NCBI GenBank assembly: GCA_027487555.1
Contig: JAIYDI010000030.1
Location: 1-33,660 of the forward strand
Source: Hyphomicrobiales bacterium
GTDB taxonomy: Bacteria > Pseudomonadota > Alphaproteobacteria > Rhizobiales > Devosiaceae
Direction of reading: 5' to 3'
DNA length: 33,660 nucleotides
This document shows positions 1-7,821 of the stretch, piece by piece; positions within the stretch are counted from its first letter, which is position 1, and every line of letters starts with the position of its first letter. A model generated the notes under the pieces. That model had not been told where the DNA came from. It saw nothing but the letters and a program-made list of their open reading frames with translations, and ran no database searches. The translations under genes and the position numbers were made by a program.

Positions 1-170
1 CCGTCATCGAAGCGTTCGGGCTGCAGTCGCCAGCCTTCGTGTTCCTGGGACCGCACATAGGCTTCGCAGGCCTCTCGCTGGGCATCGAGCGAATTGAAGT
101 CCTGCTCCAAACCCTCCTCTGATGATTTGCGGGTGTAGATGGCGCAGCGAAAGACCGTCTTGTCAGCCAT
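1..170 (-). CDS. Serine recombinase, N-terminal part (runs off the left edge)
   Basis: The minus strand from 170 downward reads [20 protein letters not shown] and continues with [15 protein letters not shown]. This is the start of the resolvase/invertase catalytic domain of large serine recombinases. Ser16 in YTRKSS is the expected nucleophile and Arg14 belongs to the conserved Y-x-R motif. Only 56 residues are inside the window, so DNA-binding and zinc-ribbon domains cannot be judged. The ATG overlaps the stop of the DUF2924 gene by one base (TGATG), indicating translational coupling. DUF3489, DUF2924 and recombinase genes in this order are a recurring cassette in Alphaproteobacteria. The family cuts and rejoins DNA at specific sites; the target is unknown. 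Confidence 0.85.
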   Translation of the reverse strand, partial: MADKTVFRCAIYTRKSSEEGLEQDFNSLDAQREACEAYVRSQEHEGWRLQPERFDD

Positions 171-733
171 CAGATTGACTCCAGAGCGGGTTTTGCAGCG
201 CGCCGTAGTCGGGAGCTCGTCTGGTCTTTGGTGGGGGACCGTCCTTTTGCGGTAGCGGTGAGCCCGAAGAATTTCGGGCCTGACCATTTTGTACCGGTGA
301 TGGCGACGGCGACGGCCGATAGCGTTCGAAATGTTTTGCCGCGCCAAATGTAGCCTGCGGCTGCAACATCGACGACCTCAGTGGAGCCATTCCATTCGCG
401 CATTAACTGGGTGCCCGGCGAGAGCAGAGTCCGTTCTGCGATCCAATGGGGAGCTGCCGCGTTGGTGCCGTCCGGCCTGACTTGCTTCGATGCCCGTTCA
501 GCTCGCAGTTCTGCAGCAAGCTTTCGCAGGTGGCGAACGGTTTGTGGCTTGAGGCCGCCGAACGCCTTTTCCTGCAGGCGATACGAAATACCGAGCCGGA
601 GCAGGCCGGCCCGGATGCGGGATGGTGGCTCCTTCCCATAGACTTCGAGCCACCGTGCCTGCAGCGCTTTGGTTTCAAGCGCGTCGAGCGCGACAATCTC
701 GCGCTCAACCTCTTCCTTGGATGACCGCTTCAT
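170..733 (-). CDS. DUF2924 domain protein
   Basis: A 187-residue protein matching the DUF2924 family by its two recognisable parts. The N-terminal segment has [12 protein letters not shown] followed by ARWLEVYG. The C-terminal half has [11 protein letters not shown], then a [12 protein letters not shown] run, and ends in [14 protein letters not shown]. Its function is not established; the family is found next to serine recombinases, which suggests an accessory role to recombination. It is rich in Arg and Lys, as expected of a nucleic-acid-associated protein (inference). The start overlaps the stop of the DUF3489 gene by 4 bases (730-733) and the stop overlaps the recombinase start by 1 base, so the three form a tight operon. 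A decayed copy of its N-terminus lies near 1480-1576. Confidence 0.85.
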   Translation of the reverse strand: MKRSSKEEVEREIVALDALETKALQARWLEVYGKEPPSRIRAGLLRLGISYRLQEKAFGGLKPQTVRHLRKLAAELRAERASKQVRPDGTNAAAPHWIAERTLLSPGTQLMREWNGSTEVVDVAAAGYIWRGKTFRTLSAVAVAITGTKWSGPKFFGLTATAKGRSPTKDQTSSRLRRAAKPALESI

Positions 734-1338
734 TCGGAGGCCTCGTTTGTCGCGCTGCGATAGACGCGCCCGCGACCTTCAACCACTTCAGAGATGACGG
801 CCAGACCGCGCTTTTTCTTGAGACTGCCGCTGATGGCGCCGCGCACCGAGTGGGCCTGCCATCCGGTCGCCGTCATCAACTCCGCTATGGTTGCTCCATC
901 GCGCTGGCGCAGGGCATTGATCAGGGCGTCGAGCTTGCTGCCTGGCTTAGGCACGCTCTCCTGGGCCGGTGCGGCCTTCTCTGCGGCACCACCGAGGCGC
1001 CCGGTGGTCGCCGTTTCACGCGTTTCATCGACCAGCCGAGAATTGTCACTTTCGTGTTGCACATGCTCATTCGGGTCGATCCCCATCTGCTCCAGACCCG
1101 CCGCCGAGATCACCAAAGTCGTTCGTCCGAGCTCGGCGGTGTCCCGCCACAGCATCTCATCAGGCATAATCGGGCGCTCAGTGATCAACCCGCGGGTCAA
1201 GAGGCTTTTCAGGATGACGCCGAGGGTTCCGCGGTTATCTCCAAGTGACTTCGGCGTTGGCAGGACCAGGCCGCTGTCGCGGCCTCCTGCGGCCGCGAGG
1301 ATGACGCGTTGGGCATCGGTAAGGCTCGGTTTGGGCAT
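730..1338 (-). CDS. DUF3489 domain protein
   Basis: A 202-residue protein. The C-terminal third (about residues 131-195) carries the DUF3489 signature: KLDALINALRQRDGATIAEL, then TGWQAHSVRGAISG, KKKRG and GRGRVYR. The pattern resembles a small winged-helix fold, and a role in DNA binding is inference. The N-terminal part (TDAQRVILAAA, then a stretch on starting and ending of a short helix bundle) is typical of the longer members of the family. The central region (about 90-130) is low-complexity and rich in Ala, Glu and Pro, probably a linker. It is first in the cassette with DUF2924 and the serine recombinase, overlapping the next gene by 4 bases. The ATG at 1338 follows an AGGAGGGGC-like ribosome site (GGAGGGGCAT on the minus strand). 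Confidence 0.85.
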   Translation of the reverse strand: MPKPSLTDAQRVILAAAGGRDSGLVLPTPKSLGDNRGTLGVILKSLLTRGLITERPIMPDEMLWRDTAELGRTTLVISAAGLEQMGIDPNEHVQHESDNSRLVDETRETATTGRLGGAAEKAAPAQESVPKPGSKLDALINALRQRDGATIAELMTATGWQAHSVRGAISGSLKKKRGLAVISEVVEGRGRVYRSATNEASE

Positions 1339-1479
1339 ATGCCCCTCCTTCAGTCAGGAGCCCAACGCTGATCGCTGGGCTTGCACTGAGTGAAGCCCGG
1401 AGTGGAACCGGGCCGGCCTGGGACGTGGAGTCACGAAGTCCGCGACGAACAGCAATGCTTGCCATGCGGGCGCAGTCCA

Positions 1480-1576
1480 GTTGGTAAAGATTCAGCCACC
1501 GAGCTGGCTGTGCCGTGGTGTCGAGCGCGAGATTCTCACGTTCGACCATTTCCTTGTTCTGCCGAAACTTCCTCAA
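1480..1576 (-). pseudogene. Relic of a second DUF2924 N-terminus
   Basis: Read on the minus strand, this stretch gives KEMVERENLALD then ARWLNLY. It aligns with [12 protein letters not shown] and ARWLEVY of the intact DUF2924 gene at 170-733. The nucleotides also align over most of about 90 bases, with a deletion of about 9 bases between the two motifs. Nothing after the ARWL motif can be aligned, so it is a truncated relic. It lies just downstream (minus strand) of a DUF3489-like relic, the same order as in the intact cassette. Confidence 0.6.
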
Positions 1577-1639
1577 CCGGGATGGCTCTAAACCCGACCA
1601 CGCCCTTCCAACACAGAAGATACCACTCCCGCTTGGGCT

Positions 1640-1706
1640 CTTCCTTTGAGGTTGCTACTTCGGCATCGCGCACCGAACGGCCCTGCCACACGGTTGCCTC
1701 GATCAT
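1640..1706 (-). pseudogene. Relic of a second DUF3489 C-terminal domain
   Basis: The minus strand reads IEATVWQGRSVRDA, which aligns with MTATGWQAHSVRGA of the intact DUF3489 protein. The underlying DNA is similar over about 45 bases and then diverges. No start codon or upstream domain was found. With the neighbouring DUF2924 relic this indicates that the cassette was once duplicated and one copy decayed. The remaining parts of the 520-base gap between 1339 and 1858 show nothing else that I can support. Confidence 0.5.
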
Positions 1707-1858
1707 TTTAGTACGATGTTAACGGCGCCACCACGGGTTGTGTCTGAGAGCGGGACAGGACAGAACAGCGACCGGATGGCGGACATCAAGCACAATACAC
1801 CCGCCAAAACAGGTTTGAGCTCCGGTGGACTGTGGACTCCGGCGCATTGTCGGCCCCT

Positions 1859-2557
1859 CTAGGAAACCGTGGGCAGCGATAGTTCGAACAGCGCCCCCCC
1901 CTCGGGTGCTTCGAGAACGGAGACACTACCCTGATGGTGGCGCACAATATCGCTTACTATGCTCAGCCCGAGGCCGGCGCCGTGCTGCCGTGGCGCGACC
2001 CGGTGGAATGGTTCGAAGATCTCTTCGCGATCGGCAGGGTCTATGCCGGGCCCCGAGTCAGAAACCTGAAGCCGTCCGTCAGAGCAGACTAGCACCCTGA
2101 TCTGTGCGCCCTCCCCCCCATGCACAATCGCGTTCTGAATGAGGTTGGACAGCGCGCGCGACAAGGCGTCGCCATCTCCCATCACATATACTTGCTCTGC
2201 CTCTGTCTGGAAGGAAACCTCATCGCCGGCAGCGGTTGCCAAGGGAGCTACATCCGCAGTGACCCTAGCGGCAAGCCCCACGAGATCTATACGCTGAAAG
2301 GTCGCCGATCCCAGATTCATACGCTGCAAGTCGAGCAGTTGGTCGGCCATGCTACCCAGCCTTGCCGCGTTAACAAGGAGCCTGTGCTTGTCGACGGTTT
2401 CCGGCAGCATTTCCAGGTTGACCTGCAGAATGGCGATCGGCGTCCGCAGTTCGTGGGCGGCGTCCGCCATAAAGCGATGTTGACGATCAATGCCCTCGTC
2501 GAGTCGTTGGAAGGCCGCGTTGATGGCGCGCATCAGCGGCAATGCACCCGCCCTCAC
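1859..2557 (-). pseudogene. Sensor histidine kinase, C-terminal fragment
   Basis: The reading frame keeps the whole kinase core of an OmpR-class sensor kinase. The H-box is FMADAAHELRTPIAILQ with phospho-acceptor His35 (counting from the GTG at 2557), followed by the N-box SNLIQNAIVHGG, G1 VSDSGPGID, F-box IFEPFHR and G2 GAGLGLSIVSDIV. Membrane segments, sensor domain and most of HAMP are missing: only LPLMRAINAAFQRLDEGI of the linker remains before homology stops at about 2540. Upstream sequence belongs to a GH32-type gene in another frame. A soluble, sensorless kinase core could in principle be made from the GTG, but a truncated pseudogene is more likely. No response regulator gene is present in the window. 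Confidence 0.85.
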
Positions 2558-3053
2558 GTGCTGGTTTGCCCCGCAGTCTGGCGGTCACCAGCATGATGTA
2601 ACGGCCTTCTTCCTCGGACCAGAAGACGAAGGGATCGCGCCAGTCATGCACGTCGTAGGTTTGTCCGTCCGCGCCAAGCACGAACTCTTGGTCCTTGGCC
2701 CATGACTGGCCGTCCGTGCTGGTGGCGTGGAGGACGACCTGCAGCGGGATCCCGTCCTGTGTGATCTTCGGGTTATGTCCGGTATAAAAGATGTGCTGGC
2801 GGCCGGAAGTGTCCTTGAGGGCAGAGCCGGTGTAGGCGTTGCGGTCGTGCGCTGCCTCGTCGCCAGGGGCAATTGCGGTGCCGCGCTCCGCGAAGTGCAG
2901 GAGATCGTCGGTTTCGACCACGTCCCAGCTGGTTTTTTCGCCGAAACTGCCGCCGGCCCGGCGGTCCGCCAGGAAGAAGACGCGGTAGCGGCCATCCCAG
3001 AACGGAATCGCATCACCAACCCATGCGTCTTTGGGTTTGTAGAACACCCGCAC
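2487..3053 (-). pseudogene. GH32-type glycosidase, N-terminal fragment
   Basis: A GTG start at 3053 with a good ribosome site (AAGGGAGG five bases upstream) begins MRVFYKPKDAWVGDAIPFWD. The fragment continues through HIFYTGHNP, LHATSTDG and DWRDPFVFW, the last matching the RDP stabiliser motif of clan GH-J five-bladed beta-propellers. The real homology runs to about GGCIAA (near 2540), roughly 170 residues. The frame then passes into the histidine-kinase DNA and stops at 2487. Intact relatives known to me are about 500 residues with a C-terminal beta-sandwich. The acid/base Glu region is missing, so this piece is presumably inactive. It is divergent from a LacI gene, with a palindromic operator between them. 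A likely matching C-terminal piece lies at 26,472-26,802. Confidence 0.8.
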
Positions 3054-3110
3054 GTTTCCTCCCTTGGCGCTTAAACTGCCGCTATCGGTAGGTATCCACC
3101 CAAAAGAGGT

Positions 3111-3130
3111 CTTGTCAATCGGTTGACAAG
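3111..3130. promoter_or_regulatory. Perfect palindromic LacI-type operator
   Basis: CTTGTCAATCGGTTGACAAG is an inverted repeat with perfect 8-base arms around a 4-base centre (TCGG) containing the CG step usual for LacI-family operators. It lies between the divergent GH32-type fragment and the LacI gene starting at 3189. Each arm also contains a perfect TTGACA, so the operator covers potential -35 boxes in both directions. The minus-strand one has a modest candidate -10 (ATACCT) at 17 bases. Assignment to the adjacent regulator is inference. Confidence 0.75.
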
Positions 3131-3188
3131 GCCGTTACGTGGATTTCTCGACGATGGAGAACCCCAGCGATCTGTGCTATCCGGAGTC

Positions 3189-4196
3189 ATGGAGCGAATG
3201 ACGCTGACCAAAAATCGACTAGCCACTTTGGCCGATGTCGCCGAGCATGCGGGCGTCTCAACCAGCACGGTGTCGCTGTTCATCAACGGCAAGCTGCACC
3301 GCATGGGCAAGCAGACACAGGAAAAGATTGCCCAGGCGCTCGACGCTGTCGGCTATACGATGGATCCCATCGCGCGCAGCCTTAGCACCGGCAAGACGAT
3401 GACCGTCGGGCTGGCATGGGATGCCAGCAACTACGACTACTATTTCGAAGACGTGTATTTCATGTACTTCGCCAAGATGGTCGCCAACGCCCTGAGTCAG
3501 CACGGATATGGTTTGACGCTTGTCGATCTGCAGGATCTCAAGATCAAGTCCCGTACCATGGACGGACTCATCGTCAAGGCGACGTCCACCACCTGGGAGG
3601 ATGTGACGCAGCTGCGACAGCTAAGCCCGTCGCTGCCGGTCGTGTCGCTGGGCAAGTTTGGCGGGGAGAGCCACGTTCCCAGCGTCAGTGTCGATGACGT
3701 CGGGTCGGGGCGGGCCGGCATCGAGTACTTGGCTATCAAACATCGTGAGATTCACTTGCTGAGCTTTCCTGCCGGACGGATCGTCGGTTTCGACGAACGT
3801 GTCGAGGGGGCGGTCAGAGCAGCTGAGAAGTTGGGCGTGTCGCTGACCATCGAGTATGGCGAGATGAGCCAGAGCTTCGGCGAGGAAGTGGTCCAGCGAC
3901 GGTATCGCGACGGCTCGCTCCCGCATGCCTTGTTTTGCCTAAACGACATTGCTGCGGTCGGGGCCCTGAAGGCCGCCCGCGACCTCGGCCTTGTGGTGCC
4001 GGAGCAACTGTCCATCCTCGGGGTCGACGATACACCCTCGGTTTCCTATTGCCTGGGGCTTTCCACCATCCGCCATCCAATCGGCGATTTGGCCGAAGCC
4101 GCCGTCTCAGCGGTTCTTTGGGGGATCTCGCATCCATTTCAGGAAGGGCAGGGGGCGGTGCTGGATACCAAGATCATGGTTCGATCGTCAGCCTAG
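3189..4196 (+). CDS. LacI-family transcriptional regulator
   Basis: About 335 residues. The N-terminal helix-turn-helix is LATLADVAEHAGVSTSTVSL followed by the hinge region DPIARSLSTGKT. The periplasmic-binding-protein-like effector domain follows, with typical elements MDGLIVKAT, VSVDDVGSG, FDERVEGAVRAA, FCLNDIAAVGALKAARDLGL and LSILGVDDTPSV. Candidate starts are ATG 3189 and ATG 3198; the upstream extension to 3123 is rejected because it would start inside the operator. The family represses or, less often, activates sugar genes in response to a carbohydrate ligand. The obvious target is the divergent GH32-type gene, now truncated, plus itself. Its 3' end overlaps the next LacI gene tail-to-tail by 23 bases. 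Confidence 0.9.
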   Translation: MERMTLTKNRLATLADVAEHAGVSTSTVSLFINGKLHRMGKQTQEKIAQALDAVGYTMDPIARSLSTGKTMTVGLAWDASNYDYYFEDVYFMYFAKMVANALSQHGYGLTLVDLQDLKIKSRTMDGLIVKATSTTWEDVTQLRQLSPSLPVVSLGKFGGESHVPSVSVDDVGSGRAGIEYLAIKHREIHLLSFPAGRIVGFDERVEGAVRAAEKLGVSLTIEYGEMSQSFGEEVVQRRYRDGSLPHALFCLNDIAAVGALKAARDLGLVVPEQLSILGVDDTPSVSYCLGLSTIRHPIGDLAEAAVSAVLWGISHPFQEGQGAVLDTKIMVRSSA

Positions 4197-5247
4197 CAGG
4201 CAGGTCGGTGTCTTCGGCCGGGTGGTTCTGTTGGCAGACGGATGCCCTTTCAATCAGCTTGCAGCGGTACTTGGTGTGAAGGACCTTGGGCGGGGTCCCC
4301 TTCAACATTCCGACTAGGGTCTCTACGGCTAGGCTGCCCATCTCGTGATAAGGAAGGGCCATCGTCGTGAGCTTGGGCTCCACGACGTTGGAGACTGCCT
4401 GAAAGTCATCAAACCCGACGATCGACACATCGTCTGGAATCTTCAGCCCGAGCTCGAGCGCGGCGCAGTAGCACTGCAGCGCGATTTCATCATTGCCGCA
4501 GACGATGCCGGTAGGCCGGTCGGCTTGCTTCAGGATGCGGGTGACATTTTCGAACGCCACGAACCGGTCCTTGAACACGTCGCCGACCAATCCCGGCACG
4601 ATCCAGTCGCCGCGAGCTTCGACGCGCTCGGCGGCAAGTGCATCGAGGAACGCGCTGCCGCGCAAGTCCGCAGCGAGAATATGCTCGTTCAACGCCACAT
4701 AGGCGATCTTTCGATGTCCCTTGGCCAGCAAATGGGCGGCCGCGTCATAGCCGCCGCGATAGTCATCGGGAACAATGTAGGGGCGTTCGGGGTGCGCCGG
4801 GGCACTGCAGTTCACCAGCACCACGGGAATGGACGGGAACTGCGTCGTCACCGGCAACTGGCGATGGAACATAGTCACGTAGAGCACGCCATCGATACCG
4901 TGCTCTCTGAACGTCTGCCAGCTGCGCGCTTCCTTTGCCGGATCGCCGGAGGTGTTGATAGTGAGCAGCGTGTAGGGCGTCGATTCCAGCGCGTCCTGAA
5001 TGCCGCGCACGATGTCCGTCGAGAATGGTGTTGTTGCCACCACATCGGTCATCAGCCCGAGCACGAGCGAGCGGCTGGTTCGCATCATCTGCGCCGCTCG
5101 GTTGGGCACATAGCCAAGTTCTTCGATGGCCTTGAGCACTTTTTTGCGGGTCCGAGGGCGGAGGAGCTTTGTGTCGCCACTCGCGACCCGCGATACGGTT
5201 CGGTCTGAAACCCCTGCGAGAGCCGCAACGTCCTTGATGCTTACCAT
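4174..5247 (-). CDS. LacI-family transcriptional regulator (operon-terminal)
   Basis: A 357-residue LacI protein: MVSIKDVAALAGVSDRTVSR (helix-turn-helix), the hinge ELGYVPNRAAQMMRTSRS, and an effector domain with IDGVLYVTMFHR, GHRKIAYVALN, GIVCGNDEIALQ and DVSIVGFDDFQAVS. It is the last gene of the operon encoding the UgpC ATPase, GH172, importer and GH116, about 50 bases after the GH116 stop. It is paralogous to the regulator at 27,115-28,176, with similar recognition helix (SDRTVSR versus SDKTVSR) and matching IDGVLYV and VGFDDF blocks. Both are linked to control regions containing the TCGACGTCGA operator. A partial operator match (ATGTCGACT) sits just before its start codon, suggesting local autoregulation. 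Confidence 0.92.
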   Translation of the reverse strand: MVSIKDVAALAGVSDRTVSRVASGDTKLLRPRTRKKVLKAIEELGYVPNRAAQMMRTSRSLVLGLMTDVVATTPFSTDIVRGIQDALESTPYTLLTINTSGDPAKEARSWQTFREHGIDGVLYVTMFHRQLPVTTQFPSIPVVLVNCSAPAHPERPYIVPDDYRGGYDAAAHLLAKGHRKIAYVALNEHILAADLRGSAFLDALAAERVEARGDWIVPGLVGDVFKDRFVAFENVTRILKQADRPTGIVCGNDEIALQCYCAALELGLKIPDDVSIVGFDDFQAVSNVVEPKLTTMALPYHEMGSLAVETLVGMLKGTPPKVLHTKYRCKLIERASVCQQNHPAEDTDLPARLTIEP

Positions 5248-5248
5248 T

Positions 5249-5257
5249 AGTCGACAT
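5249..5257 (-). promoter_or_regulatory. Partial operator match before the LacI start
   Basis: The minus strand reads ATGTCGACT immediately before the LacI ATG. It matches the first eight bases of the ATGTCGACGTCGAAAT operator found at 13.49 kb, but the second half is absent. It could be a weak autoregulatory half-site or chance, since GTCGAC is a common hexamer in GC-rich DNA. Confidence 0.25.
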
Positions 5258-5296
5258 CCTGTTCGCTTAGGCTGCGGAATCGATAGCTATTGACGG

Positions 5297-7795
5297 CTAA
5301 GCGCCGGCCACGACGATGTCGATCCCGTCCAGGTCGCCGTACATGACCTCGATGGACCAGTCTCGTTCGCCGCGGGCGTCTTCGTGCAGGGTGAAGGTCC
5401 CCCACGCTCTGCCGCATATCCAAAATGTCTTGAACTCGCCGTCGACCACTTTGGGCGAGAAATGGAGTTTCTTGTCCACTAAGTCCGCCCGGTACCCGGC
5501 ATAGGCGGTAAGCAGACCAAAGCTCGCCATCGCACGGATGTAGTGGTGACCGGCTTCGATCTCGCTCCAGGGATTGCGCCTGAAGCCGTCGTAGCGGCTG
5601 CGCAGCGCCTTAACGACGGTGAACCCCTCTTTGATCAGCCCTGCATGGATGAGGTTCGTGGCGACCTGGTACTCAACGCCGGTCCAGACCTCATCGCAAT
5701 AGGCGAAGGGGAAGCGGGGGCGCCCGCCCTTTGGCCAGCTGCAGAGAACGAGACCGGGTTCATCGTTCAGAGCGTACGTGCGCTGCACCGAGTGAAGGGC
5801 CCGAAGCTCGGGTAGGAAGTTGTGGTTAAAGACCGCCGCTGCAGCTGCGCGCAGCTTATCCTCTGACACCAGCGCCCCTAGTCCAGCCGAATAGGCCATG
5901 AACTGGCCGAGCAACTGATCGGAATGGCAGCCGGTAGCATGCTGGTAGCGGTGTGCATCGATGTCGGCCAGGCGCTGGATGAAGTACTCGCCATCCCACA
6001 ACTCGGCCTCGATGGCGGCAGAGGACTTCTGCGCCAGCGCCGCGTATCGAGCAGCGGAGGTTTGGTCGCCCATCCGAGCGGCCATTTCAGCCGTTGCAGT
6101 GAGCGCTCCGCAATAGATGAAGCTCATCATCGGGTTGGGCCCGTAGAACTCGATATCGTAAGTGTTGGATTGCTGGGCCTCCGGCAGGCCGTCGCCGTCG
6201 GGGTCCCAGGTCCGGATCGAAAATTCCATTGCCAGTTGGGTCTTGCTCCAGATTCCCTTGAGGAAGGCGTCGTCGCCAGAGATCTTCCATTCGCGGTATA
6301 CGCGGAGGATCGATCCCATCTCGCCGTCTGCTGCCGGAATCATCGCCCAGCGGTCTTGGCCGAGCACCGTGCGAGCACGGAACGGCATGTTGCCCGTCTC
6401 ATCGGTTTCTAGGTTGAACTCAACCTCGCGCATCGAGCGTTCGAGTTCGGGGAAGAGATAAGCGACAGTTTGAGCGTAGTTCCAGACGTGGTTCACGTTG
6501 CCCTGGCCGCAGCCGACGTAGTCGCGAACGCCTTCCCAGCCAAGAAAGCTTCCATCCTCGATCCGGAAGCAGCAATGGGAGCGGAGGGACGCGATGTTCG
6601 CCGTGACGGCGTCAATCACATAGCCGGGTAGGCTGGTTGAGTAGATCGCATCCTCGAAGGCGCGCGACTGACGTTCCAACCGCTCCTTGTGCTCTGCCAA
6701 GTAGCTCGCAGCGGACCACGCATCCTGGTGAATGGTGGCGTAGTGGTTGCGGATCGAGGTGTACTTGCCGGCTTTGTAGTCCGCGATGTCGCGGTCGAAC
6801 TCGATCCAGCCCTTCGGCCGATTGGGGAAATGCCAGGCCAGGATGAACTCGAAGACGCGCTCTTCGTGCGGAGGGATCGCTTCCTTGGCGCCGACGGAGC
6901 CGATCTTTTCGCGCAGGTTGAGAAAGCTGAAGTCGTGGAAGTCTCGCAATGCGGAGCCTGTTGCCTCGATCGGCTTGGGCGGGTCGAGCATGCCGTCGTC
7001 ACGAAAGTCCTCCCAGAAGTCCTGAGCGTTGTCGGTCCACTCGCCTTCCAGCCATACCGGACGGGTGAAGACGCCGGTCTGGTTCGTCGTGGCGATCGCC
7101 ATGCTGCCAAACTTGAAATCGTCCGGCGAAAGGGTTTTGGAGGTGTAATGGAGACCCTCGAGGCTGCCCTGACGGAGATGCTGGTTCTCGACTTCCCCCG
7201 AGAGCTTCAGATTGGCGAAGACGTCGTAGCCATCAAAGCCGACGGCATTGGCGAGCGTACCAACAACGGAAACAGCCACTGGTTCGGCCGATGGGTTGCG
7301 CACGCGATAGCGAACGATGGCGCCGGGAATACTGGAGTCGGCTGCGTTGAGAGGCACGAAGGGGGTGAACGCCTCCATAGTGACTTCGACCGGCATTGCC
7401 GGATCGCGCAGTTCTACATTGACGAAGGGGTAGCCGGCCGAGAGTTCGCTATCGGCGAAGCGGGGCAGACCGGCCAGGTCGCCGTTAAGGAAGCCATGTG
7501 ACCGGTTGTAGTGGGGCGTCACTTCGCTTTCGAGGATTTTGGCAACCGGCGCTTGGCCCTGCTTTTGTGCCCAGATGGCAAAGAAGCTAAACGGCAGAAA
7601 GTTCTTCTTGCCTGGCCAGTTGAAAATCTCCCAGTCCCGGAGTTCTCCGCGCGCCCCGATCGACACATTGCCGGTACCAATGCCTCCCAGGGGAAACGCC
7701 GCCTCCTTGGCGTGGCGCGGGTAGCGCTGCTTGCCCCCTTTGGCATAGAGCTCGCGAGGCGAGAAAATCGACTTGCTATTCGACTGGGCATACAT
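5297..7795 (-). CDS. GH116-family glycoside hydrolase
   Basis: An 832-residue protein related to the non-lysosomal glucosylceramidase/beta-glucosidase family GH116. The N-terminal domain shows PLGGIGTGNVSIGARGEL then RDWEIFN (residues 35-58). The catalytic (alpha/alpha)6 domain includes VGCGQGNVNHVWNYAQ (427-442), FPELERSMREVEFN, DPDGDGLPE and NTYD (544-547). By analogy with the QTYD motif of human GBA2, Asp547 is the likely acid/base. I do not assign the nucleophile with confidence. No signal peptide is seen, so it should act in the cytoplasm. Family members include beta-glucosidases, beta-xylosidases and glucosylceramidases, and the substrate here is unknown. It follows two sugar permeases in one operon, so it probably works on an imported oligosaccharide. 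Confidence 0.85.
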   Translation of the reverse strand: MYAQSNSKSIFSPRELYAKGGKQRYPRHAKEAAFPLGGIGTGNVSIGARGELRDWEIFNWPGKKNFLPFSFFAIWAQKQGQAPVAKILESEVTPHYNRSHGFLNGDLAGLPRFADSELSAGYPFVNVELRDPAMPVEVTMEAFTPFVPLNAADSSIPGAIVRYRVRNPSAEPVAVSVVGTLANAVGFDGYDVFANLKLSGEVENQHLRQGSLEGLHYTSKTLSPDDFKFGSMAIATTNQTGVFTRPVWLEGEWTDNAQDFWEDFRDDGMLDPPKPIEATGSALRDFHDFSFLNLREKIGSVGAKEAIPPHEERVFEFILAWHFPNRPKGWIEFDRDIADYKAGKYTSIRNHYATIHQDAWSAASYLAEHKERLERQSRAFEDAIYSTSLPGYVIDAVTANIASLRSHCCFRIEDGSFLGWEGVRDYVGCGQGNVNHVWNYAQTVAYLFPELERSMREVEFNLETDETGNMPFRARTVLGQDRWAMIPAADGEMGSILRVYREWKISGDDAFLKGIWSKTQLAMEFSIRTWDPDGDGLPEAQQSNTYDIEFYGPNPMMSFIYCGALTATAEMAARMGDQTSAARYAALAQKSSAAIEAELWDGEYFIQRLADIDAHRYQHATGCHSDQLLGQFMAYSAGLGALVSEDKLRAAAAAVFNHNFLPELRALHSVQRTYALNDEPGLVLCSWPKGGRPRFPFAYCDEVWTGVEYQVATNLIHAGLIKEGFTVVKALRSRYDGFRRNPWSEIEAGHHYIRAMASFGLLTAYAGYRADLVDKKLHFSPKVVDGEFKTFWICGRAWGTFTLHEDARGERDWSIEVMYGDLDGIDIVVAGA

Positions 7796-7821
7796 GGGTG
7801 GGATCCTGAAGGTTCGAATGG

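Noticed and set aside
622..1393. Plus-strand frames opposite the DUF3489/DUF2924 genes
   Set aside because: Composition is that of antisense frames in GC-rich DNA; the minus-strand genes have family signatures and operon overlaps.
5264..5303. Inverted repeat CGCTTAG ... CTAAGCG between LacI and GH116
   Set aside because: Seven-base arms separated by 26 bases, one arm including the GH116 stop codon; too weak to call a terminator or operator.
6689..7501. Long plus-strand open frame (270 residues) opposite GH116
   Set aside because: Antisense shadow of a well-supported GH116 gene, with no recognisable motifs and no ribosome site.
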